From Telopea speciosissima (lineage: Eukaryota > Streptophyta > Magnoliopsida > Proteales > Proteaceae): 64,000 bases of DNA. The position numbers were made by a program, and so were the translations under genes. Shown here piece by piece: positions 1 to 12,538 of the stretch. The notes below the pieces were generated by a model. The model worked only from the letters and a program-made list of their open reading frames with translations. It had not been told where the DNA came from and searched no databases. The stretch covers positions 12,537,563-12,601,562 of the forward strand of contig NC_057922.1 in NCBI RefSeq assembly GCF_018873765.1, written 5' to 3'. How positions within the stretch are numbered: the stretch's first letter is position 1; every line of letters starts with the position of its first letter.

Positions 1-2636
1 AATGCATGGATGCTCATTTTGTATGTTGCAAGTTGCAGATGACGTATCTGGCTGGATGAGGTTGAAAGTGTGGAGAACTATTCCATTTGTAGAAGATGAA
101 TGTGTCTGTGGAACTGAAGCAGTTAAAATAATTTGTGGGATGACTTAGTGGTTCTTTTGCACCATTTGTTTTGCTCCCATGCTGTTTGAATTGACCAGGT
201 TAGATCCCAATTTTATGTGTCGTTAACATTGGAAATGATTCAATAGATAAGACCAATGCATGAGTATCAGATCTAATAACCTTGACAAATGAATAGGCTA
301 GTTTTCTGGTTATGAATTCAAAACTGCTGTTCATACTTCCATCAATTTCTACCATTTTAATATTTTCTTCTATTGCCATTCCACATCTCATGTATATCCA
401 GACAGTAAGGGTATTATTGTGGGAACAGTAAGCATGTGGTTACCATTTTTCTTATCCCTATAAATCCAAGTAAATTGTTGGCGAACGCAGGGATATAGGG
501 ATGGCAATGGATCAGTGTGGCCTGTCAAACTGTGACCTTTGTGCTGACCCCTATTGGTAAGGGTTTGGATGAACCCTTACGGAGTGGGGATGGGGTCAGT
601 CATGTTAATTCAAGGATGATTAGTTCTTTGCATGCTTGGCGGGGCTGGGCTGTTAGGGTAATAGGGTTGGTTTTTGTTTTGGTGAAAGTAGATCATGGTC
701 AGCTGGTATTATAATGTCTTCTAACCTATTGGAGCAACATCACACACCTAACAGAAGTTTCTCTATAATTTTGTGGAAGTAAGCATTCTATCTGATGAGT
801 TGAGCCTAATGATGACGACAGCTTAATTGATTCTTTCTGTTGATGGCTACAAGTTCAATCTTGGATATTAGCAATTTAATTATGATAGATTCAGTAACTA
901 CACAAAGTATTCCTGTAAATAAGCCACGAGAGGTGTTTAGTTATGCACTCTCCTTGAGAGTCTGAAGGGTTTGCAAGTAAGCGGCATGGGGCCCATAATC
1001 TATAAAAGCTATGTATTTTTTGGTCCTGTTCTACTTGGTTAATGGAAAAGAAACTGGAAGCAGGAAACAAAATTCAGATGTCATAGCCGTGTGTGGTTGG
1101 TTAGAAGAACTTACATGAAATAGAAAAAAAGCTTCATGAAATCAAATGGACAGTGGAGGGGAGATCTTTGTTTTCACAAGATTTTTTTGAAGATTCCTCC
1201 ATTGCCCTTTTCATTTGGTTAAATGGAAAGGTAAGACCCCTTACGTTTACACTTATCCCCAGGCCTATTCCTGAAAGATAAAGAGACATTACCCTTTTTT
1301 TTTTTTTGTCCTTCTGGTAAATAAGAAACATTGCCCTTACTTTCAAGTCATCTCAGGTAAGGCTGGTAGACAGATACCCATTCTGATGCAGGGCCAGATG
1401 TAAATTATGAAACCAGTCCGATCAAGCAGTCCAAGGACCAACTCGGTTGAGGTTTTCTCGGCATCTTTGATAAATTGCCCAGCCTTTGTGGTTGTCACGT
1501 CATCAACGATATTTTGGAGCTTTCTCGCACTATTTTTTGGCAAAGAGAGGGCATACAAGGCATAACCGATTTCTATAATGATCCATCTTCCCATCCCTAT
1601 ATTCTAGGAACTGAAAGTCTATCTAGAAGATATCGAGTTTGGGAAGCAATGGACCTACACTAGCGTGAGATGAAGCATGGAGGCTTTTATTCCTTCCTAT
1701 ATTTTAGAAAAATTGTGGGATTTAGAGAGAGAGAGAGAGGGTTTTGAGAGTTCTCCCACATTCCGAGAGATTTTATATTTTTTTTTCCATTTTTTTAGGA
1801 GTTCATGTGCCTTGGACCCCATCCACGAATTAGTTACCTTGGCTAGTTATTTATTTATTTTCTCTCTTCTTTTTGTGAGTTAAGTTGCAATTAATCTTAG
1901 TCGTAGAATTTAATAGGCTTAGAGATTAGCTAGGTTTTATTTTGGTTTCTTATAAATGTAAGAGCTATGCTCATTGAGAAGTGAAGAATGAATTAATGAA
2001 AGTTTTATCGAAAAAAATAATGAATTAATGAAAGTTTACTCTGTTGAGTATTTGAATCTTGAAGTGTTTTCCTCCGTAACCCTAGAAAGTTACGTTGCAT
2101 CCTTGAAGAGTTGCAAATTTTTCTGTATCCTTGAAGAGTTAGGTTAAACCCCTTGAAGTGTCTTCTTGACTCTCCCGATCCGTAGCTTTCAACTAGGCTG
2201 CATTACATTCCTTGCCTGCCTTTAGATGGCATGACTCTTCACACTCTTGGATATCATCATGAATTTTCATCCTCCCAATTGCAGTGGCCATCGTCCAATG
2301 CACTTTAAAGGTGCACTGGGCAGTGCACTGCGCTTGAGATGAAAATCCTATCATCATATAATAGGTAAATAAATATGGGAAAAGTCTGCCCAACCTGAGT
2401 CTATCTCTCTCTCTCTCTCACCCCTATGGAAATGGCCCCCCTGCCCTTTCCATTCCACCGCCTCCATTGGGCACAACCACTAGCTCCAAGAAAGCCAGCG
2501 GTGTGGCCAACCCTTTCCCATAGAATATAAACTAAGAAAATATTTACTGAATTTTCTCACACATGACATAATCTTCTTCTATTTTTACCATTCCCATTAC
2601 TAAGAAGTCAAATTTCTTAGTGTAATTAAATTAAGG
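1..2636. other. Intergenic, no gene recognised
   Basis: I see no reading frame with a recognisable domain and no convincing exon series on either strand. The stretch is AT-rich with short simple repeats (GA near 1726-1740, CT near 2406-2420). Short open frames around 1343-1663 on both strands match nothing I know and lack codon structure. It may include the far flank of a gene beyond the left edge, but nothing shows this. Confidence 0.5.
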
Positions 2637-2839
2637 TAAAAAGAACATTGCCCGACAGTGCCTCACGCACCCTCTCACAAGGGGCAATGAAATGATCACC
2701 CCTCCCCTCCCCTTGGATGTCTGTGTCTGCTCTAAGAAAAGGGATTTCCGCTTTTCCATGGGGTTGGAGCGGACATTTCGCATGGTCCTGTGTCTAGGAG
2801 CAGGGGCTACACACGCAATCTGGTAGCGTTCTCTTTCCC
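2637..2839. repeat. MITE-like repeat with short terminal inverted repeats
   Basis: The left end starts AAAAGAACATTGCC and the right end reads GGTAGCGTTCTCTTT, so the ends are imperfect inverted repeats of about 13-15 bp around a GC-richer core of about 200 bp. Related right-end sequence (AGTTAGTGTTCTTT or similar) recurs near 22800 and 58078-58096, so this is a dispersed family. No protein is encoded. The superfamily is not assignable and I cannot see a clear target-site duplication. Confidence 0.45.
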
Positions 2840-2889
2840 TTAATTTATTTAATCCATACAAATGTGGATTTGATGGATATATTTCCAAC

Positions 2890-4150
2890 ATCATCAACTA
2901 CTGTACTCTCCAACAATTGATATAGGACTTTACCGTCTTCTCCTTTGGTTATGATTAAACCTCCATGTGTGATCTTCACTGCTCCATTTCAACTGAAGGT
3001 CTAAAACCCTTAATTTTACAACATACTTCATATCAACAAAAGTATGAACTATCTCGTCAAACATTTTTTATCTTCGTCATTCCCACACCCTTGATATCAT
3101 AGGTAGACCTGTCACCTATTAATACTCTGCCTTTTGTTTCCTGGAGCTTGTCAAAATATTCCCTCCTGGAGCATGTATGAAAAGAACTTCTAAAATCTAA
3201 AATCCATTCATCAAGAGAAACAATGTTCTTACCTTTGAAAGAATATGCTTTCTTCTTCCTTCATTTTAGGAACTCCCTCTTCATGTACCCAAATTTACCA
3301 TAACTATGTAATTTGTTGACCTTCAATCTCAACATTTGCCGTGACAAGGATCACATCACCATCTCAATAACTTTCTGCTACACTTGTTCAATTCGTGTCA
3401 TGAGTCTTAACTTCATCAATGTTTTTGCCTCTTGACTTAGATCATGTGTTTCTTTGCTTTGCAAATCTTCTGTCCTTGTTTCTACCCCTCTATTGGCTAT
3501 TTTCACTATCAATTACCAATGTTGATGATTTGAACTACTATTGGGATTTTTGAACGTCTTTGTATCCAAAAGAGTTGTTGTCACTCCATCTATTTCAAAT
3601 TAACATGTCATTCCCAACAAGAAGTATAGTGACTAGAGTATCATAGGAAGCCAAAAGGGAAGACATTAATAAAAGTAAGGTCTTGCCCTCTTCTTTTATT
3701 TTCACATTTAAAGTCATTCATTGAGTAAGAATTTTTTGATCATTGATATGATCAATGATATTGTCCTTTTTCCATTCTCAATTGGTATAATTTTTTCTTG
3801 AAAAAAACTTATTAATGAGAGACTTGGACATACATTGTTGTTCCAGATTTTTCAACAACTTAGTAGTAAAAGTTTCATTTAAAACATTGTACTTTATCTC
3901 ATTCGCTAAAGTTTCATTTAAAATACTATACTTTTATCTCATTAGCAAGACAAACAAATGATACTTACTGCTTCTATCTCCAACTCTTCTAGTCCTTATC
4001 CGATATTTTTTTCTGATTTTTCTTCATTCAACAATTTGTTCAATTCCCGTTGTTACACCAAAATGTCTTTGACTGTGCTCTACCACAAGCTAAAGTTATT
4101 CTTACCATCAAATTTCTCCACCTCAAATTATAAAACACATGTTTTCTTTA
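2890..4150 (-). mobile_element. Decayed Ty1-copia gag-protease remnant
   Basis: Read on the minus strand in shifting frames, this stretch gives a copia-type series in the right order. Near 3690-3610 is a gag-like segment (LLLLMSSLLASYDTLVTILL). Near 3310-3260 is a degraded zinc-knuckle region (YGKFGYMKREFLK, where intact elements carry Cys). Near 3219-3180 is a protease-start motif (DEWILDF...CSRREYFD, the usual WILDSG and CP..E having decayed). A block near 3000-2950 resembles the conserved GAVKITHGGLII stretch. Several stops and frameshifts make it non-functional. No reverse transcriptase, integrase or LTRs were found around it, so it is an old fragment. Confidence 0.75.
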
Positions 4151-7100
4151 ATTGTTGGCTTAGATTGATTCAATCAGGTTTGAAAAATGTTTTGTGAATC
4201 ATTCTTTCCCGCTTTCTCTTAAAGCTGATTTTCATAATTAATTTTTGAACATTTAAAAAATAAATTTTCTAATTGACACCCCTAGGCCCCCAAGGTGTCA
4301 ACTAATTTGAAACTTTATGTTTTTTTTTTAATCCTTTTAGTATAATATACATTTTTTTTTATGTGGATAAATATTGTAATTTCACTTGTATACTCGAAAT
4401 TTGAAAACCCTATTATACCCATAATTTAAAAATATTGGAAATAAGACAAAGGGCAATTGAAAGAATGTGTCAAGTTCTAAACACACCTATAGAGGTGTTG
4501 TTCAACACTCCCAAAAAAAATATTCAATCTTTCAAAAAAGAAAAAAAAACAGTCATGGAACAAAATTAAGAATCAAAATTATGAGTTTTCTTCTCTCTCA
4601 AACTTTCTAACATGTAATTATTGTAACATAACATTTTTCCATTTTCTGAGGATCTAAAGATTTTGACTCTGGTTGACCCATCAAAGACATTTTTTTTTTT
4701 TTCTCTTTTAATTATTGATAGGACTTCCATTTTTTTGTGGATAGCAGGAGTTGTATGAAAGAATTATGGGTTCCCGCTATTGTGCAACAACACAGCTCAT
4801 TATGTTAATTTTGGTTCACTTTTCAACATAGCTGGTGCATCAGCCAGAAAATTTTGAAGTTTTCTACATATATAGTGAGAAAGAGCTAAAATGTAGTAGG
4901 AAACATTACTAATAGTCTTCTTCACTACCTCCCTTCCTTTTCATTCCTTTTCAACCTCAAACAGCCAAAGGAAACAAAATATAAAGCTAACATAATCATT
5001 CCAACCCAACATATATAGTGGTGCATATGGATCTAAAATGCATTACTACACTAAAGTTCTACTATCAGAATGGCCTCACAATGCCAACAAAAACTTCTCT
5101 TTCTTACCTTTATTCATTCACTCATTGTCTCTTTAATTGATTATGTTAGAAGAAGAGGCTTTGATTGACTATTAGTCAAGTACCCTTTCTTTTCTCTCTC
5201 TCTCTCTCTCTTATTTGTGTCATTTAAATCATGTCGGTATGAATATCTCATTCTTATATTAATCAAATGGTCGCATGATCTCTACACAAGTATCTGGGCC
5301 AAAAGGTGAGCACGCCTAGGTATCTACTCAAGGGACAGAAGCATCATCTCACAGTGCCCTATGAAAAGGCGTAAGAAACACCACCAAATAGCTAGAGATC
5401 TTTTTCCCTTTATATATTTATACATATGGGGAGAGCCATGAAAACCCTTTGCATGTGATCCATCTGATGCTTATAACTAATTCCAATTGAATATTAGCTT
5501 AAAAAATTTGATCTTTCTTTAATGGATTTACCTTCTTATACACTCCATACCTCCTCCCTCAAGAATCAAGATGGATAACATCGCCACGGTATGTTTCCAC
5601 CTCCCTTTCTCGTCAAAGAGATCACGACGACTAATCTGATCAAGCGCACGCTCCGCCGATCGTTCTTGTCAGAGGAGCACGTGTGATCTCATTAGTATAT
5701 GATTAAAGTACATAATTATTTAATTACAATTTATAATAATAACAAGAGATCGAGTGAACCAAAGTGAGAAATTAAAGAGAGTCTTAAAAGGACAACCCTA
5801 GGTTGCTATGTCCTTGATTCACGTTTCCTTGTTAACTCCCAAGTGGACAAACCTTTTAACTCTCTCTAATTAACAAATATAATTGAACAGTAATTGTAGT
5901 GATTAAGATACTATTTAGTTTGAAACTCTCAGTCAAAGCAAAACATATCATCTTAAGACCTTAAAAAAAAAAAGGGGGGGAAGAAGTAATACTGCAGAAG
6001 CAAGTAAGTGTCATTTATATATAGAGTGGAGGGCAGGTGGCCGATGTGGCCGACATCTCTCATCTCTCTTCTCTATCAACAATCAACAAAAAAAAAAAAA
6101 AAAATTAAAAAAAATTAAAAAAAATAAAGCAAGAAGACATCGACAGAGACGACTAAACTCGAACACTTAAAAAGTGTGAAGGTGTGCCCACAAGTGTTAC
6201 ACTAAAGAGAAAAAAAAAACATAAAGGAAAGAGTGATCTTTTACAGTCGTCTCTAGCTCGCTCATTTGGCTAATAGACTAAAGAGTTGTTGTGGGCAAAC
6301 AAAAAATTTATAATGTAGACTTTGCTTTGCAGATTATAGCATGTGAGGGGAGCTTCTGGCTTACAGTAAATTTAATGCCAAAGCCAAAAGCCAATATTAA
6401 AGGAAAGTTTTTTTTTTATTTATTTATAGCTCTGGAGTACTATGTAAGAACACTCTTTGTACTCTACACGCGGTAAACATGCATATATTTGGATTTATCT
6501 TTCAAATGGGCCCCCACCAACCTAGCTACCTAGTGATTCCCCAACTTTTAAATTCATCCAATTCCTTACGTGGTCGGGTCGGGTCAAATGGGCTATAGCT
6601 ATCTGAATCATTGAGATTGGCTCGTACTGGTGAGCTGGCGGAATAAGCCGGTTTGAACCGATATGAAATGTCTAAATCGAACCTGACTCAAATTTGTAGT
6701 CTTTCTCCCAAACAAGAAAAAATGAGGAGCTTCATTGGAAAGAAGATAACTCAAGTCTCTGTCTGACGTAGGAGGGAGAGTAACGCTCTTATTTTCTTCG
6801 CTTAGTCGATTGAAGAGTCTGATGCCCCTTAAAAAATCTGGGGGAAAACTCATTATTGATCCTTTTAAGGGTGATCCGGTTTTGATTCTCCACCAACAAT
6901 ATCTGGAATAATATTTTTGTTCCTATTGTTTTCTCTTTTTTGTGTATGGTTTAGTGACTTTTGGTGGTATCGTTGCCTTATAAATTTTTTCTCTTTTTTT
7001 GTTTTTTAAAAAAAGTTTAATATATTTAATAAAATAAAAAAGTAATATTAGAGTTGGTATAAAATGTAACATTAATTAGGTCAAATTAATCTACTATTTA

Positions 7101-7421
7101 TAGAAGTGCCACCATAGTGGTATACATATATAGATGTAGATGTTAAAGCTAGGATGGTCCTAATTAAGCTATTAGTCTAACACTTGTTTTTTTCTATTTT
7201 AAATAATAGACGTAGAGGTAGGTGGTTTACAGCTGAAGCCATGGACTTGATTAAGAACCATACATTTGGAATGTCGAGTGAGAATGATTGAGATTCAAGG
7301 ATTGGATTGCCCCCACTCAATAATACTTTCAACTATTGCCTTAAAACTCGATTGATATTCAGAGTTGATTTGGCCAAGTGGATTTATTTACACGTTTTCT
7401 CACAAACAATACGAAGGATCC
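4151..7421. other. Intergenic AT-rich stretch without a gene
   Basis: No coding region is supported. There is a CT microsatellite near 5197-5212, an A-rich tract at 6089-6125 and several T-runs. A G-box core (CACGTG) occurs near 5679 but is not next to a recognisable gene. Short frames at 3958-4197 and 6291-6476 have no domain and are AT-biased noise. Confidence 0.5.
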
Positions 7422-7620
7422 AGCTTTTCTGCAGGGAGTCTAATACGCAGAGAGTGCCCAGGGGGTATCCAAGGGTTGGGCTAGTTGTATCGCATACATC
7501 CTGGTGCATGTTCAATCAATAATTAGAATGTATGCGATACAATCCAACGATTGGATGGCCCTCTAAACAGTACCTGAGTGCTAGGCTCCCAGCAGATGAG
7601 CTCATTCAAAAATCCACCCG
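7422..7620. repeat. Foldback MITE, family A, copy 1
   Basis: The core contains an inverted repeat: TTGTATCGCATACAT near 7485-7500 is mirrored by ATGTATGCGATACAA near 7527-7543, with outer arms that pair less well. A second copy with the same layout lies at 16985-17125. It encodes nothing. A short non-autonomous DNA transposon is the likely origin. Confidence 0.5.
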
Positions 7621-7903
7621 TCTAAATTGCATTTGAGCTCGGAAGTAACCCATAATATAGTTCCATTGAAGAGCCTTTCTTTTGGGTAGGGTTTAGGGTT
7701 TGGAGTAGTTGTTAAATTTGAGTAGATAACGAAGGGGGGAAGGGGAAGACAGCTAACAATCTAAAACAAGTCAGTCAAACTACAGTCAAAGCAATGCATG
7801 AAGAAGATTGGTTTCATATTTTAATTTCTAAATAAGCGCCGAAAGGTACAAGACAGCCATCATCCAGGTAGGGTAGAGACAAGAAAAGACACGATTTGAA
7901 TTG

Positions 7904-7905
<2 letters not shown>

Positions 7906-7936
<31 letters not shown>
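7906..7936. repeat. (CT)n microsatellite
   Basis: An almost perfect run of about 15 CT units. It lies downstream of the AIL5-like gene in intergenic DNA. The surrounding 7621-9627 contains no recognisable gene apart from the 3' flank of that gene. Confidence 0.9.
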
Positions 7937-7939
<3 letters not shown>

Positions 7940-8497
7940 GTGAGGTGTGGAAGGAAAAGACACCCTAAAAAAGTTTTTTTTCAAATAAAAACAGAAAAGA
8001 TAGAGTTAACACTAGCGCGTGTGTTTGGTTTTTCAAAAATCAATATTTTTGGTTCACTAACAAATCCTAATATTATTTAGGATCAGAAAACAAAATAAAA
8101 AGAGAGCATTAAAAATATGTAGATATGATGATGACATAAGGATATTCCCCACGTATGGGTTTCTTGGGTATCTTTTCCATTTTGTCTCTTTAGTTCCTTA
8201 ATATCAGATCAGATCAGACCTTCTTTTTGCAATAAAGTGAAAAAAAATGATCACGAGCAACACTAAGCCCAGCTGATCATATAAATCTTCTTATTCAAAA
8301 GCTGAGAGGAAGTCCTAAGGAGGGAAATAAAAGATGAACAGTGAAACCTAGTGGAAGAGGACAAATTTCGTAATTCTAATTCCATGCATGCATTACTAAA
8401 CCGAGATTTTGCTCATTTTCATGAATAGATGTCTTTTTATCTAAAAACAAAAATAAAAATAAATTAGTGAAGAGGGAGAGAAGGGCACATGCAATTT

Positions 8498-8664
8498 GGA
8501 TCCTCTACTGTCGAACTATCCACGGTGAAACGTGCAATGATCGTCTTACTCCTATCCAAGAGCTTTGTCCAAATGGAGGTAAGACAGACGATCATTGCGT
8601 GCCTCACTGTGTCTTAGCACCATAGTCTTATCGGACAACTCGGCAATAGAAGATCTGAATCCAA
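8498..8664. repeat. Imperfect foldback element
   Basis: GCAATGATCGTCTTACTCC near 8533-8552 is mirrored by GGAGGTAAGACAGACGATCATTGC near 8575-8599. The outer ends (GGATCCTCTACTG and CAATAGAAGATCTGAATCC) also pair loosely. The structure is that of an old MITE. No TSD could be fixed by eye. Confidence 0.45.
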
Positions 8665-9627
8665 GCACATGAGAGATTCATTCAAGGGTTTCTCTTTGTG
8701 TATCCTGTGTGTTGGGTTCATTGCGAAAATCGGAATAATAATTTCATATCACATGTGAATATCTCGATACGAAGACTTATAGATACTTGAACACCCTCTT
8801 CTTAAGTTAATTTTTAAAAATGAATTCTTTCTAAGCACCTAACAAATAGTATCAAAACAAAAATCTACGGACTGTGTTGCTAGAATGTTCCTATTACACG
8901 GGCTTGCAACCAAATAAATGGAATAATCCACTTCCCCTTTAGATTCATAAATACTCTACTAGGTTTTAATATTTTTCAAACTATATTTTTAGATTCCATT
9001 TATTTAGCTATGAACTGGATAACAGAAACATTTCTGCAACCAAACAACAGAAAAAATTTAGAGTACCTATCAGAATAAAAATCTAAAGAGTTCAAGAAAA
9101 CTTGTTTAAAAGTTTTGTGCTGTGGATCGGTGTGAGAAGTCAAAAGTCATTCACGTACTATATATATACAGATAAAAGAATGGGTTTGGTTCAAACTGAG
9201 TGTATTAGATGCAATTAGTAATGAGAGAGAGAATGAGAGAGGAGCATGGAATCTGAAACGAAGAGAGACTACTACTTTATATTGATACGACACTAAACAT
9301 AAAGATTACATAAGGATCTCTCTTTCCGATTATACTTGATATAAATCATGTCAGTACAAAAGTAAAAAAGAACTTAAAGCGAAAAAAACAAGAAAAAAAG
9401 AAAGAAAGATGGTAAGCTTAGATTTCTGTTAGTCTTCTGTCAGCTCTGCTACCCTGAACGGAATGTCAGTTTCATCTCATCTTTTCAGGTAAGTAGAGCT
9501 CTAACTGCGCACGTTAGCTAGCAACACTGCTCACACCATCCATCTTCCCCAACCCCACCTCACATATTCTCTCTTTTCTTTTCTTTTCTACCTCTCTACT
9601 ACACTCTGAATAGAATAGATGATGAGA

Positions 9628-12478
9628 TCACTCCATTCCAAAAATAGGTGTCTGAAACACAGAAAGATTAGGTTTTGCAGATTGAAATGCATGGAGAGAA
9701 GGCGCAATCCAGCTCCCATAACTAGAACCCTCATAACTGTTGCTGCTCCCACTCACAGTAATAGGTGTAGCAAAAGGGATTGAAATTGAACTATTTGTAC
9801 TACTACTCTGAGGCACCATGAACCCTCCTCCACCACCACCACCACCACCACCATTCAAAAACCCATTATTATTATTATTATTTGCAGCAGCAGCAGCAGC
9901 AGAAGTTGCAGAGAAATCCATGCCATTCAAAAACCCATCTTGATATAAGCTCATAGTTGTTGCTGTTGTGGCAGTAGTGGTGGTGGTTGCACTAGGATCT
10001 CTAGCATAGCTTTGACATGGATTTTGAAAACCAAGGATGGACCAGTAATCTGATGGGTCTGGTTTAATGGGTATTGCAAAGCTGAGAGTTGTAGATGAAG
10101 GTTGTGAAACAAAAGACACCGAAGATGCTGAAGAGATATGATCTCTATCATCTGACCCACTCTTGTTATCAGAAATTGATTCTGAAGAAGCCTTGGTCTT
10201 GTTTGTGATTCCTCCAATTGGAAGATTGCTGTTAGCTATGCTTTTCACATCATATCTACTCATATCAAAGTTGGTCACTGCATTGAGACCTCTAAACTTG
10301 ATTGCTGCAATGTCATAGGCTTCAGCTGCTTCTTCTTGTGTCCCTGGTTCGACACAGATTGAACCACCAACTCAGTTTGATTTTTTTTTTTTTAGTAATT
10401 CAACTCAGTTTGATTTACAACAGAAGATGATGATGAGAAAGAAGAAGAAGAAGAAGAAGAAAGAGAAATACTCACTGAAGGTTCCCAAGTAGAGATCTTT
10501 GTTTCCTGCAACTCTACCTATTCTTGCCTGCCATCTACCATGTTGATGATGCCTGAACAAGAACAGAAAAAAAAAATATTGAAAAACCCATTTGAGATCA
10601 TTGTTTAAAGCTTTGATTCTCAAGAGAACGGGAAAAAATAAGATTAAAAAAAAAAAAATAACCAACCTTGTGACACCTCTATATATTGAAGCTCCCCTGG
10701 AGAACCCACTGCTTTTCCTGTAGTAAAGAAAGAAAAGATTTTAAAATTTCACAAACCCATTAATTAAAGAACAAAGGGTAAGGCAGTCCTTTAAAGTTTA
10801 AAATGATAAATACCTTCTGAGTGAAGCAACAAACTCCTGCCTGGTCATGTTCTTCATTTCCTCTAGCTCTTTTTCATAGTTAGAAACCTTCAAATGGAAA
10901 CAAGAATAGCTTCTATTAGAACCAAAAAAAGCCTAAAACAGTTTAAAAAAAAAAGATCTATTTCTGAATCAAACCAAAACTCACCGGAAAATTTGTAGTA
11001 GTGGTTGGACCCCAGTACTTGAGAGCTGCAAGATCGTACGCTCTTGCTGCTTTCTCTTCTTTATCATAACCACCTGCAAAGAAAAGAAAGAAAGAAAGAA
11101 GACCAAAGAAAACCCAATTGAGAACCCAATCAATCAAAGAATCTGATAGACTTACAACTGTTCACGAATCTTGAATGCCAAAAGAAAGAGAAAATTAATG
11201 ATGATTTTTTTTTCCCTTACGAAAAGACTACGAAACCTTACCCAAATAAACTGCAGAAGATAATGATTTTTGTCGTCCATAGTAGTAATCATTCCATCGT
11301 GTACATGGACACACAAAGGGAACAAAAAAAATTAAAACTAACATTTAGCCAAATAAGTAAATAAACAGAAAGAAAAATTAAGTTTCTTTCTTTGTTTGCA
11401 TGTAGTAGTATTAGGGGTTGGATTTCTCATTTGAAGTTTAATTACAAGGATTTCCATTTTCCATCCTTGTAAACATTCTTTCTTTCTTTGGAGGAAGTTT
11501 TTCTGTTCTTTTATTATACCATTTATTGACATTTTAACACTAGATTGGCTGGTTACAATTTATGCCCATTACACCCAAGTGAGCAAGTTAGCATGGTCCC
11601 CAATGGGAATGGTTTCTAGCTAAGCTAGCTCTGCTCACCTTGTCTTCCTTTGCGGCTCTGCCCTTCTCTTCTGCAACTATTATCCCATAGATGAGCTTCA
11701 TATCTTCCAGTCCACCTATGCCTGAACAAAACCCATTACTTGAAAATTTGAAAGGAAAAAAATAATAATAATAAATTTAATGGTGTTAGTGTTATTACCT
11801 GGTGACTCCTCGATAAATCGAAGTTCTTTGGCCAAAGGTATCAACGGCTTTCTTTGAAGCAGATTCGACCAGAGCAACCGGTTTCTCGGTCCCGGTCTGC
11901 TCTATTGAGTAGCCACGCAAGAAACTTGCAGCGATTGTCTTCAGCTCTGAATCATAGATACCAGTAGTGTCAGCCACAGCCACTTGATTCTCGCCGGAAA
12001 ACTGACAGAAAGAAGCTTGGCCACCAGCGGCGCCACCTGCTCCACCACCACCACAACCGCCGAGGAAATCTTCCAGTTTTGGACCGGCGGTGAGCATCGA
12101 CAGATTCGATGCTCTGCTTCCATCTTCTTCCACGCTACTATCAACCCCATCTACACCAACAGAATATTAAAAAGAAGATTTAAAACTCAAAGATCTATAG
12201 TCTTTGTTTTGGTAGAATAGAAATTGATTTTTCTGTTTTAAAAATCGAAATGGGTATCATTTGGGGGGCTTACTGTGAGGGTTGTTTTTGTTGGTGGTGC
12301 TGAAGGCTTCGAAGAGGCAGAGGCCTGAAGAGTCTGCTCCAGGGTTGTGATGATTGGAGAGGGAGAAGCCAAGCCAGTTTTGAGAAGAGTCCATGTTTGT
12401 TGCTGTTGTTGTTGTTGTGTTGGTGTCTGTGACAGAAGAGAGAGGGGTGTTTTCGGAAAAAGAATTGAACATAGGCAT
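9628..12478 (-). CDS. AIL5: AINTEGUMENTA-like / PLETHORA AP2-domain transcription factor (AIL5/PLT5-like)
   Basis: Nuclear DNA-binding activator of the euANT branch of AP2/ERF, a family that maintains meristem and stem-cell identity in roots, organ primordia and embryos. Nine coding exons, read 12478 to 9628: 12274-12478, 11799-12150, 11639-11721, 11242-11250, 10985-11073, 10814-10887, 10667-10717, 10476-10552, 9628-10343. All introns are GT-AG and the exons sum to 1656 nt in one open frame (551 aa). Visible in order: NWLGFSLS near residue 33; [26 protein letters not shown]; first AP2 repeat about 179-246, with the 10-residue euANT insertion and [17 protein letters not shown]; linker [25 protein letters not shown]; second AP2 repeat about 281-342 ([25 protein letters not shown]); low-complexity tail with Ala, Asn and Gly runs; C-terminus [13 protein letters not shown]. 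That C-terminus is what I recall of AIL5, so paralogue choice is less certain than family. The start is the ATG at 12478. Confidence 0.93.
11242..11250 (-). other. AIL5: 9-nt microexon of the AIL5-like gene
   Basis: The minus strand reads CTGCAG, then TTTATTTGG, then GTAAGG, so a 9-nt exon has a proper acceptor and donor. With the last G of the preceding exon and the GT of the next it encodes V-Y-L-G, the invariant VYLGGYD strand of the first AP2 repeat. Without it the repeat loses three residues. This microexon is a known trait of AP2-subfamily genes and is easily missed by gene finders. Confidence 0.95.
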
Positions 12479-12513
12479 CAAACCGAGGAGAAATTTTCTT
12501 GAAAGTTACGAAG

Positions 12514-12538
12514 TAGAGAGAGAGAGAGAGAGAGAGAA
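12514..12538 (-). promoter_or_regulatory. CT-rich 5' leader of the AIL5-like gene
   Basis: On the coding strand a CT dinucleotide run lies about 36-60 nt before the start codon, in a pyrimidine-rich leader extending to about 12690. Such tracts are common in leaders and core promoters of plant regulatory genes. I cannot fix the transcription start. The long proline/serine/leucine frames here are translations of low-complexity DNA. Confidence 0.5.

Noticed and set aside
1343-1663. Overlapping frames on both strands near the left edge
   Set aside because: No domain recognised, no splice context, and no codon bias that separates one strand from the other.
12424-12445. miR156-like string GTGACAGAAGAGAGAGGGG on the plus strand
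   Set aside because: It is the complement of AIL5 exon 1 coding sequence, differs from miR156 at its 3' part and has no hairpin partner.
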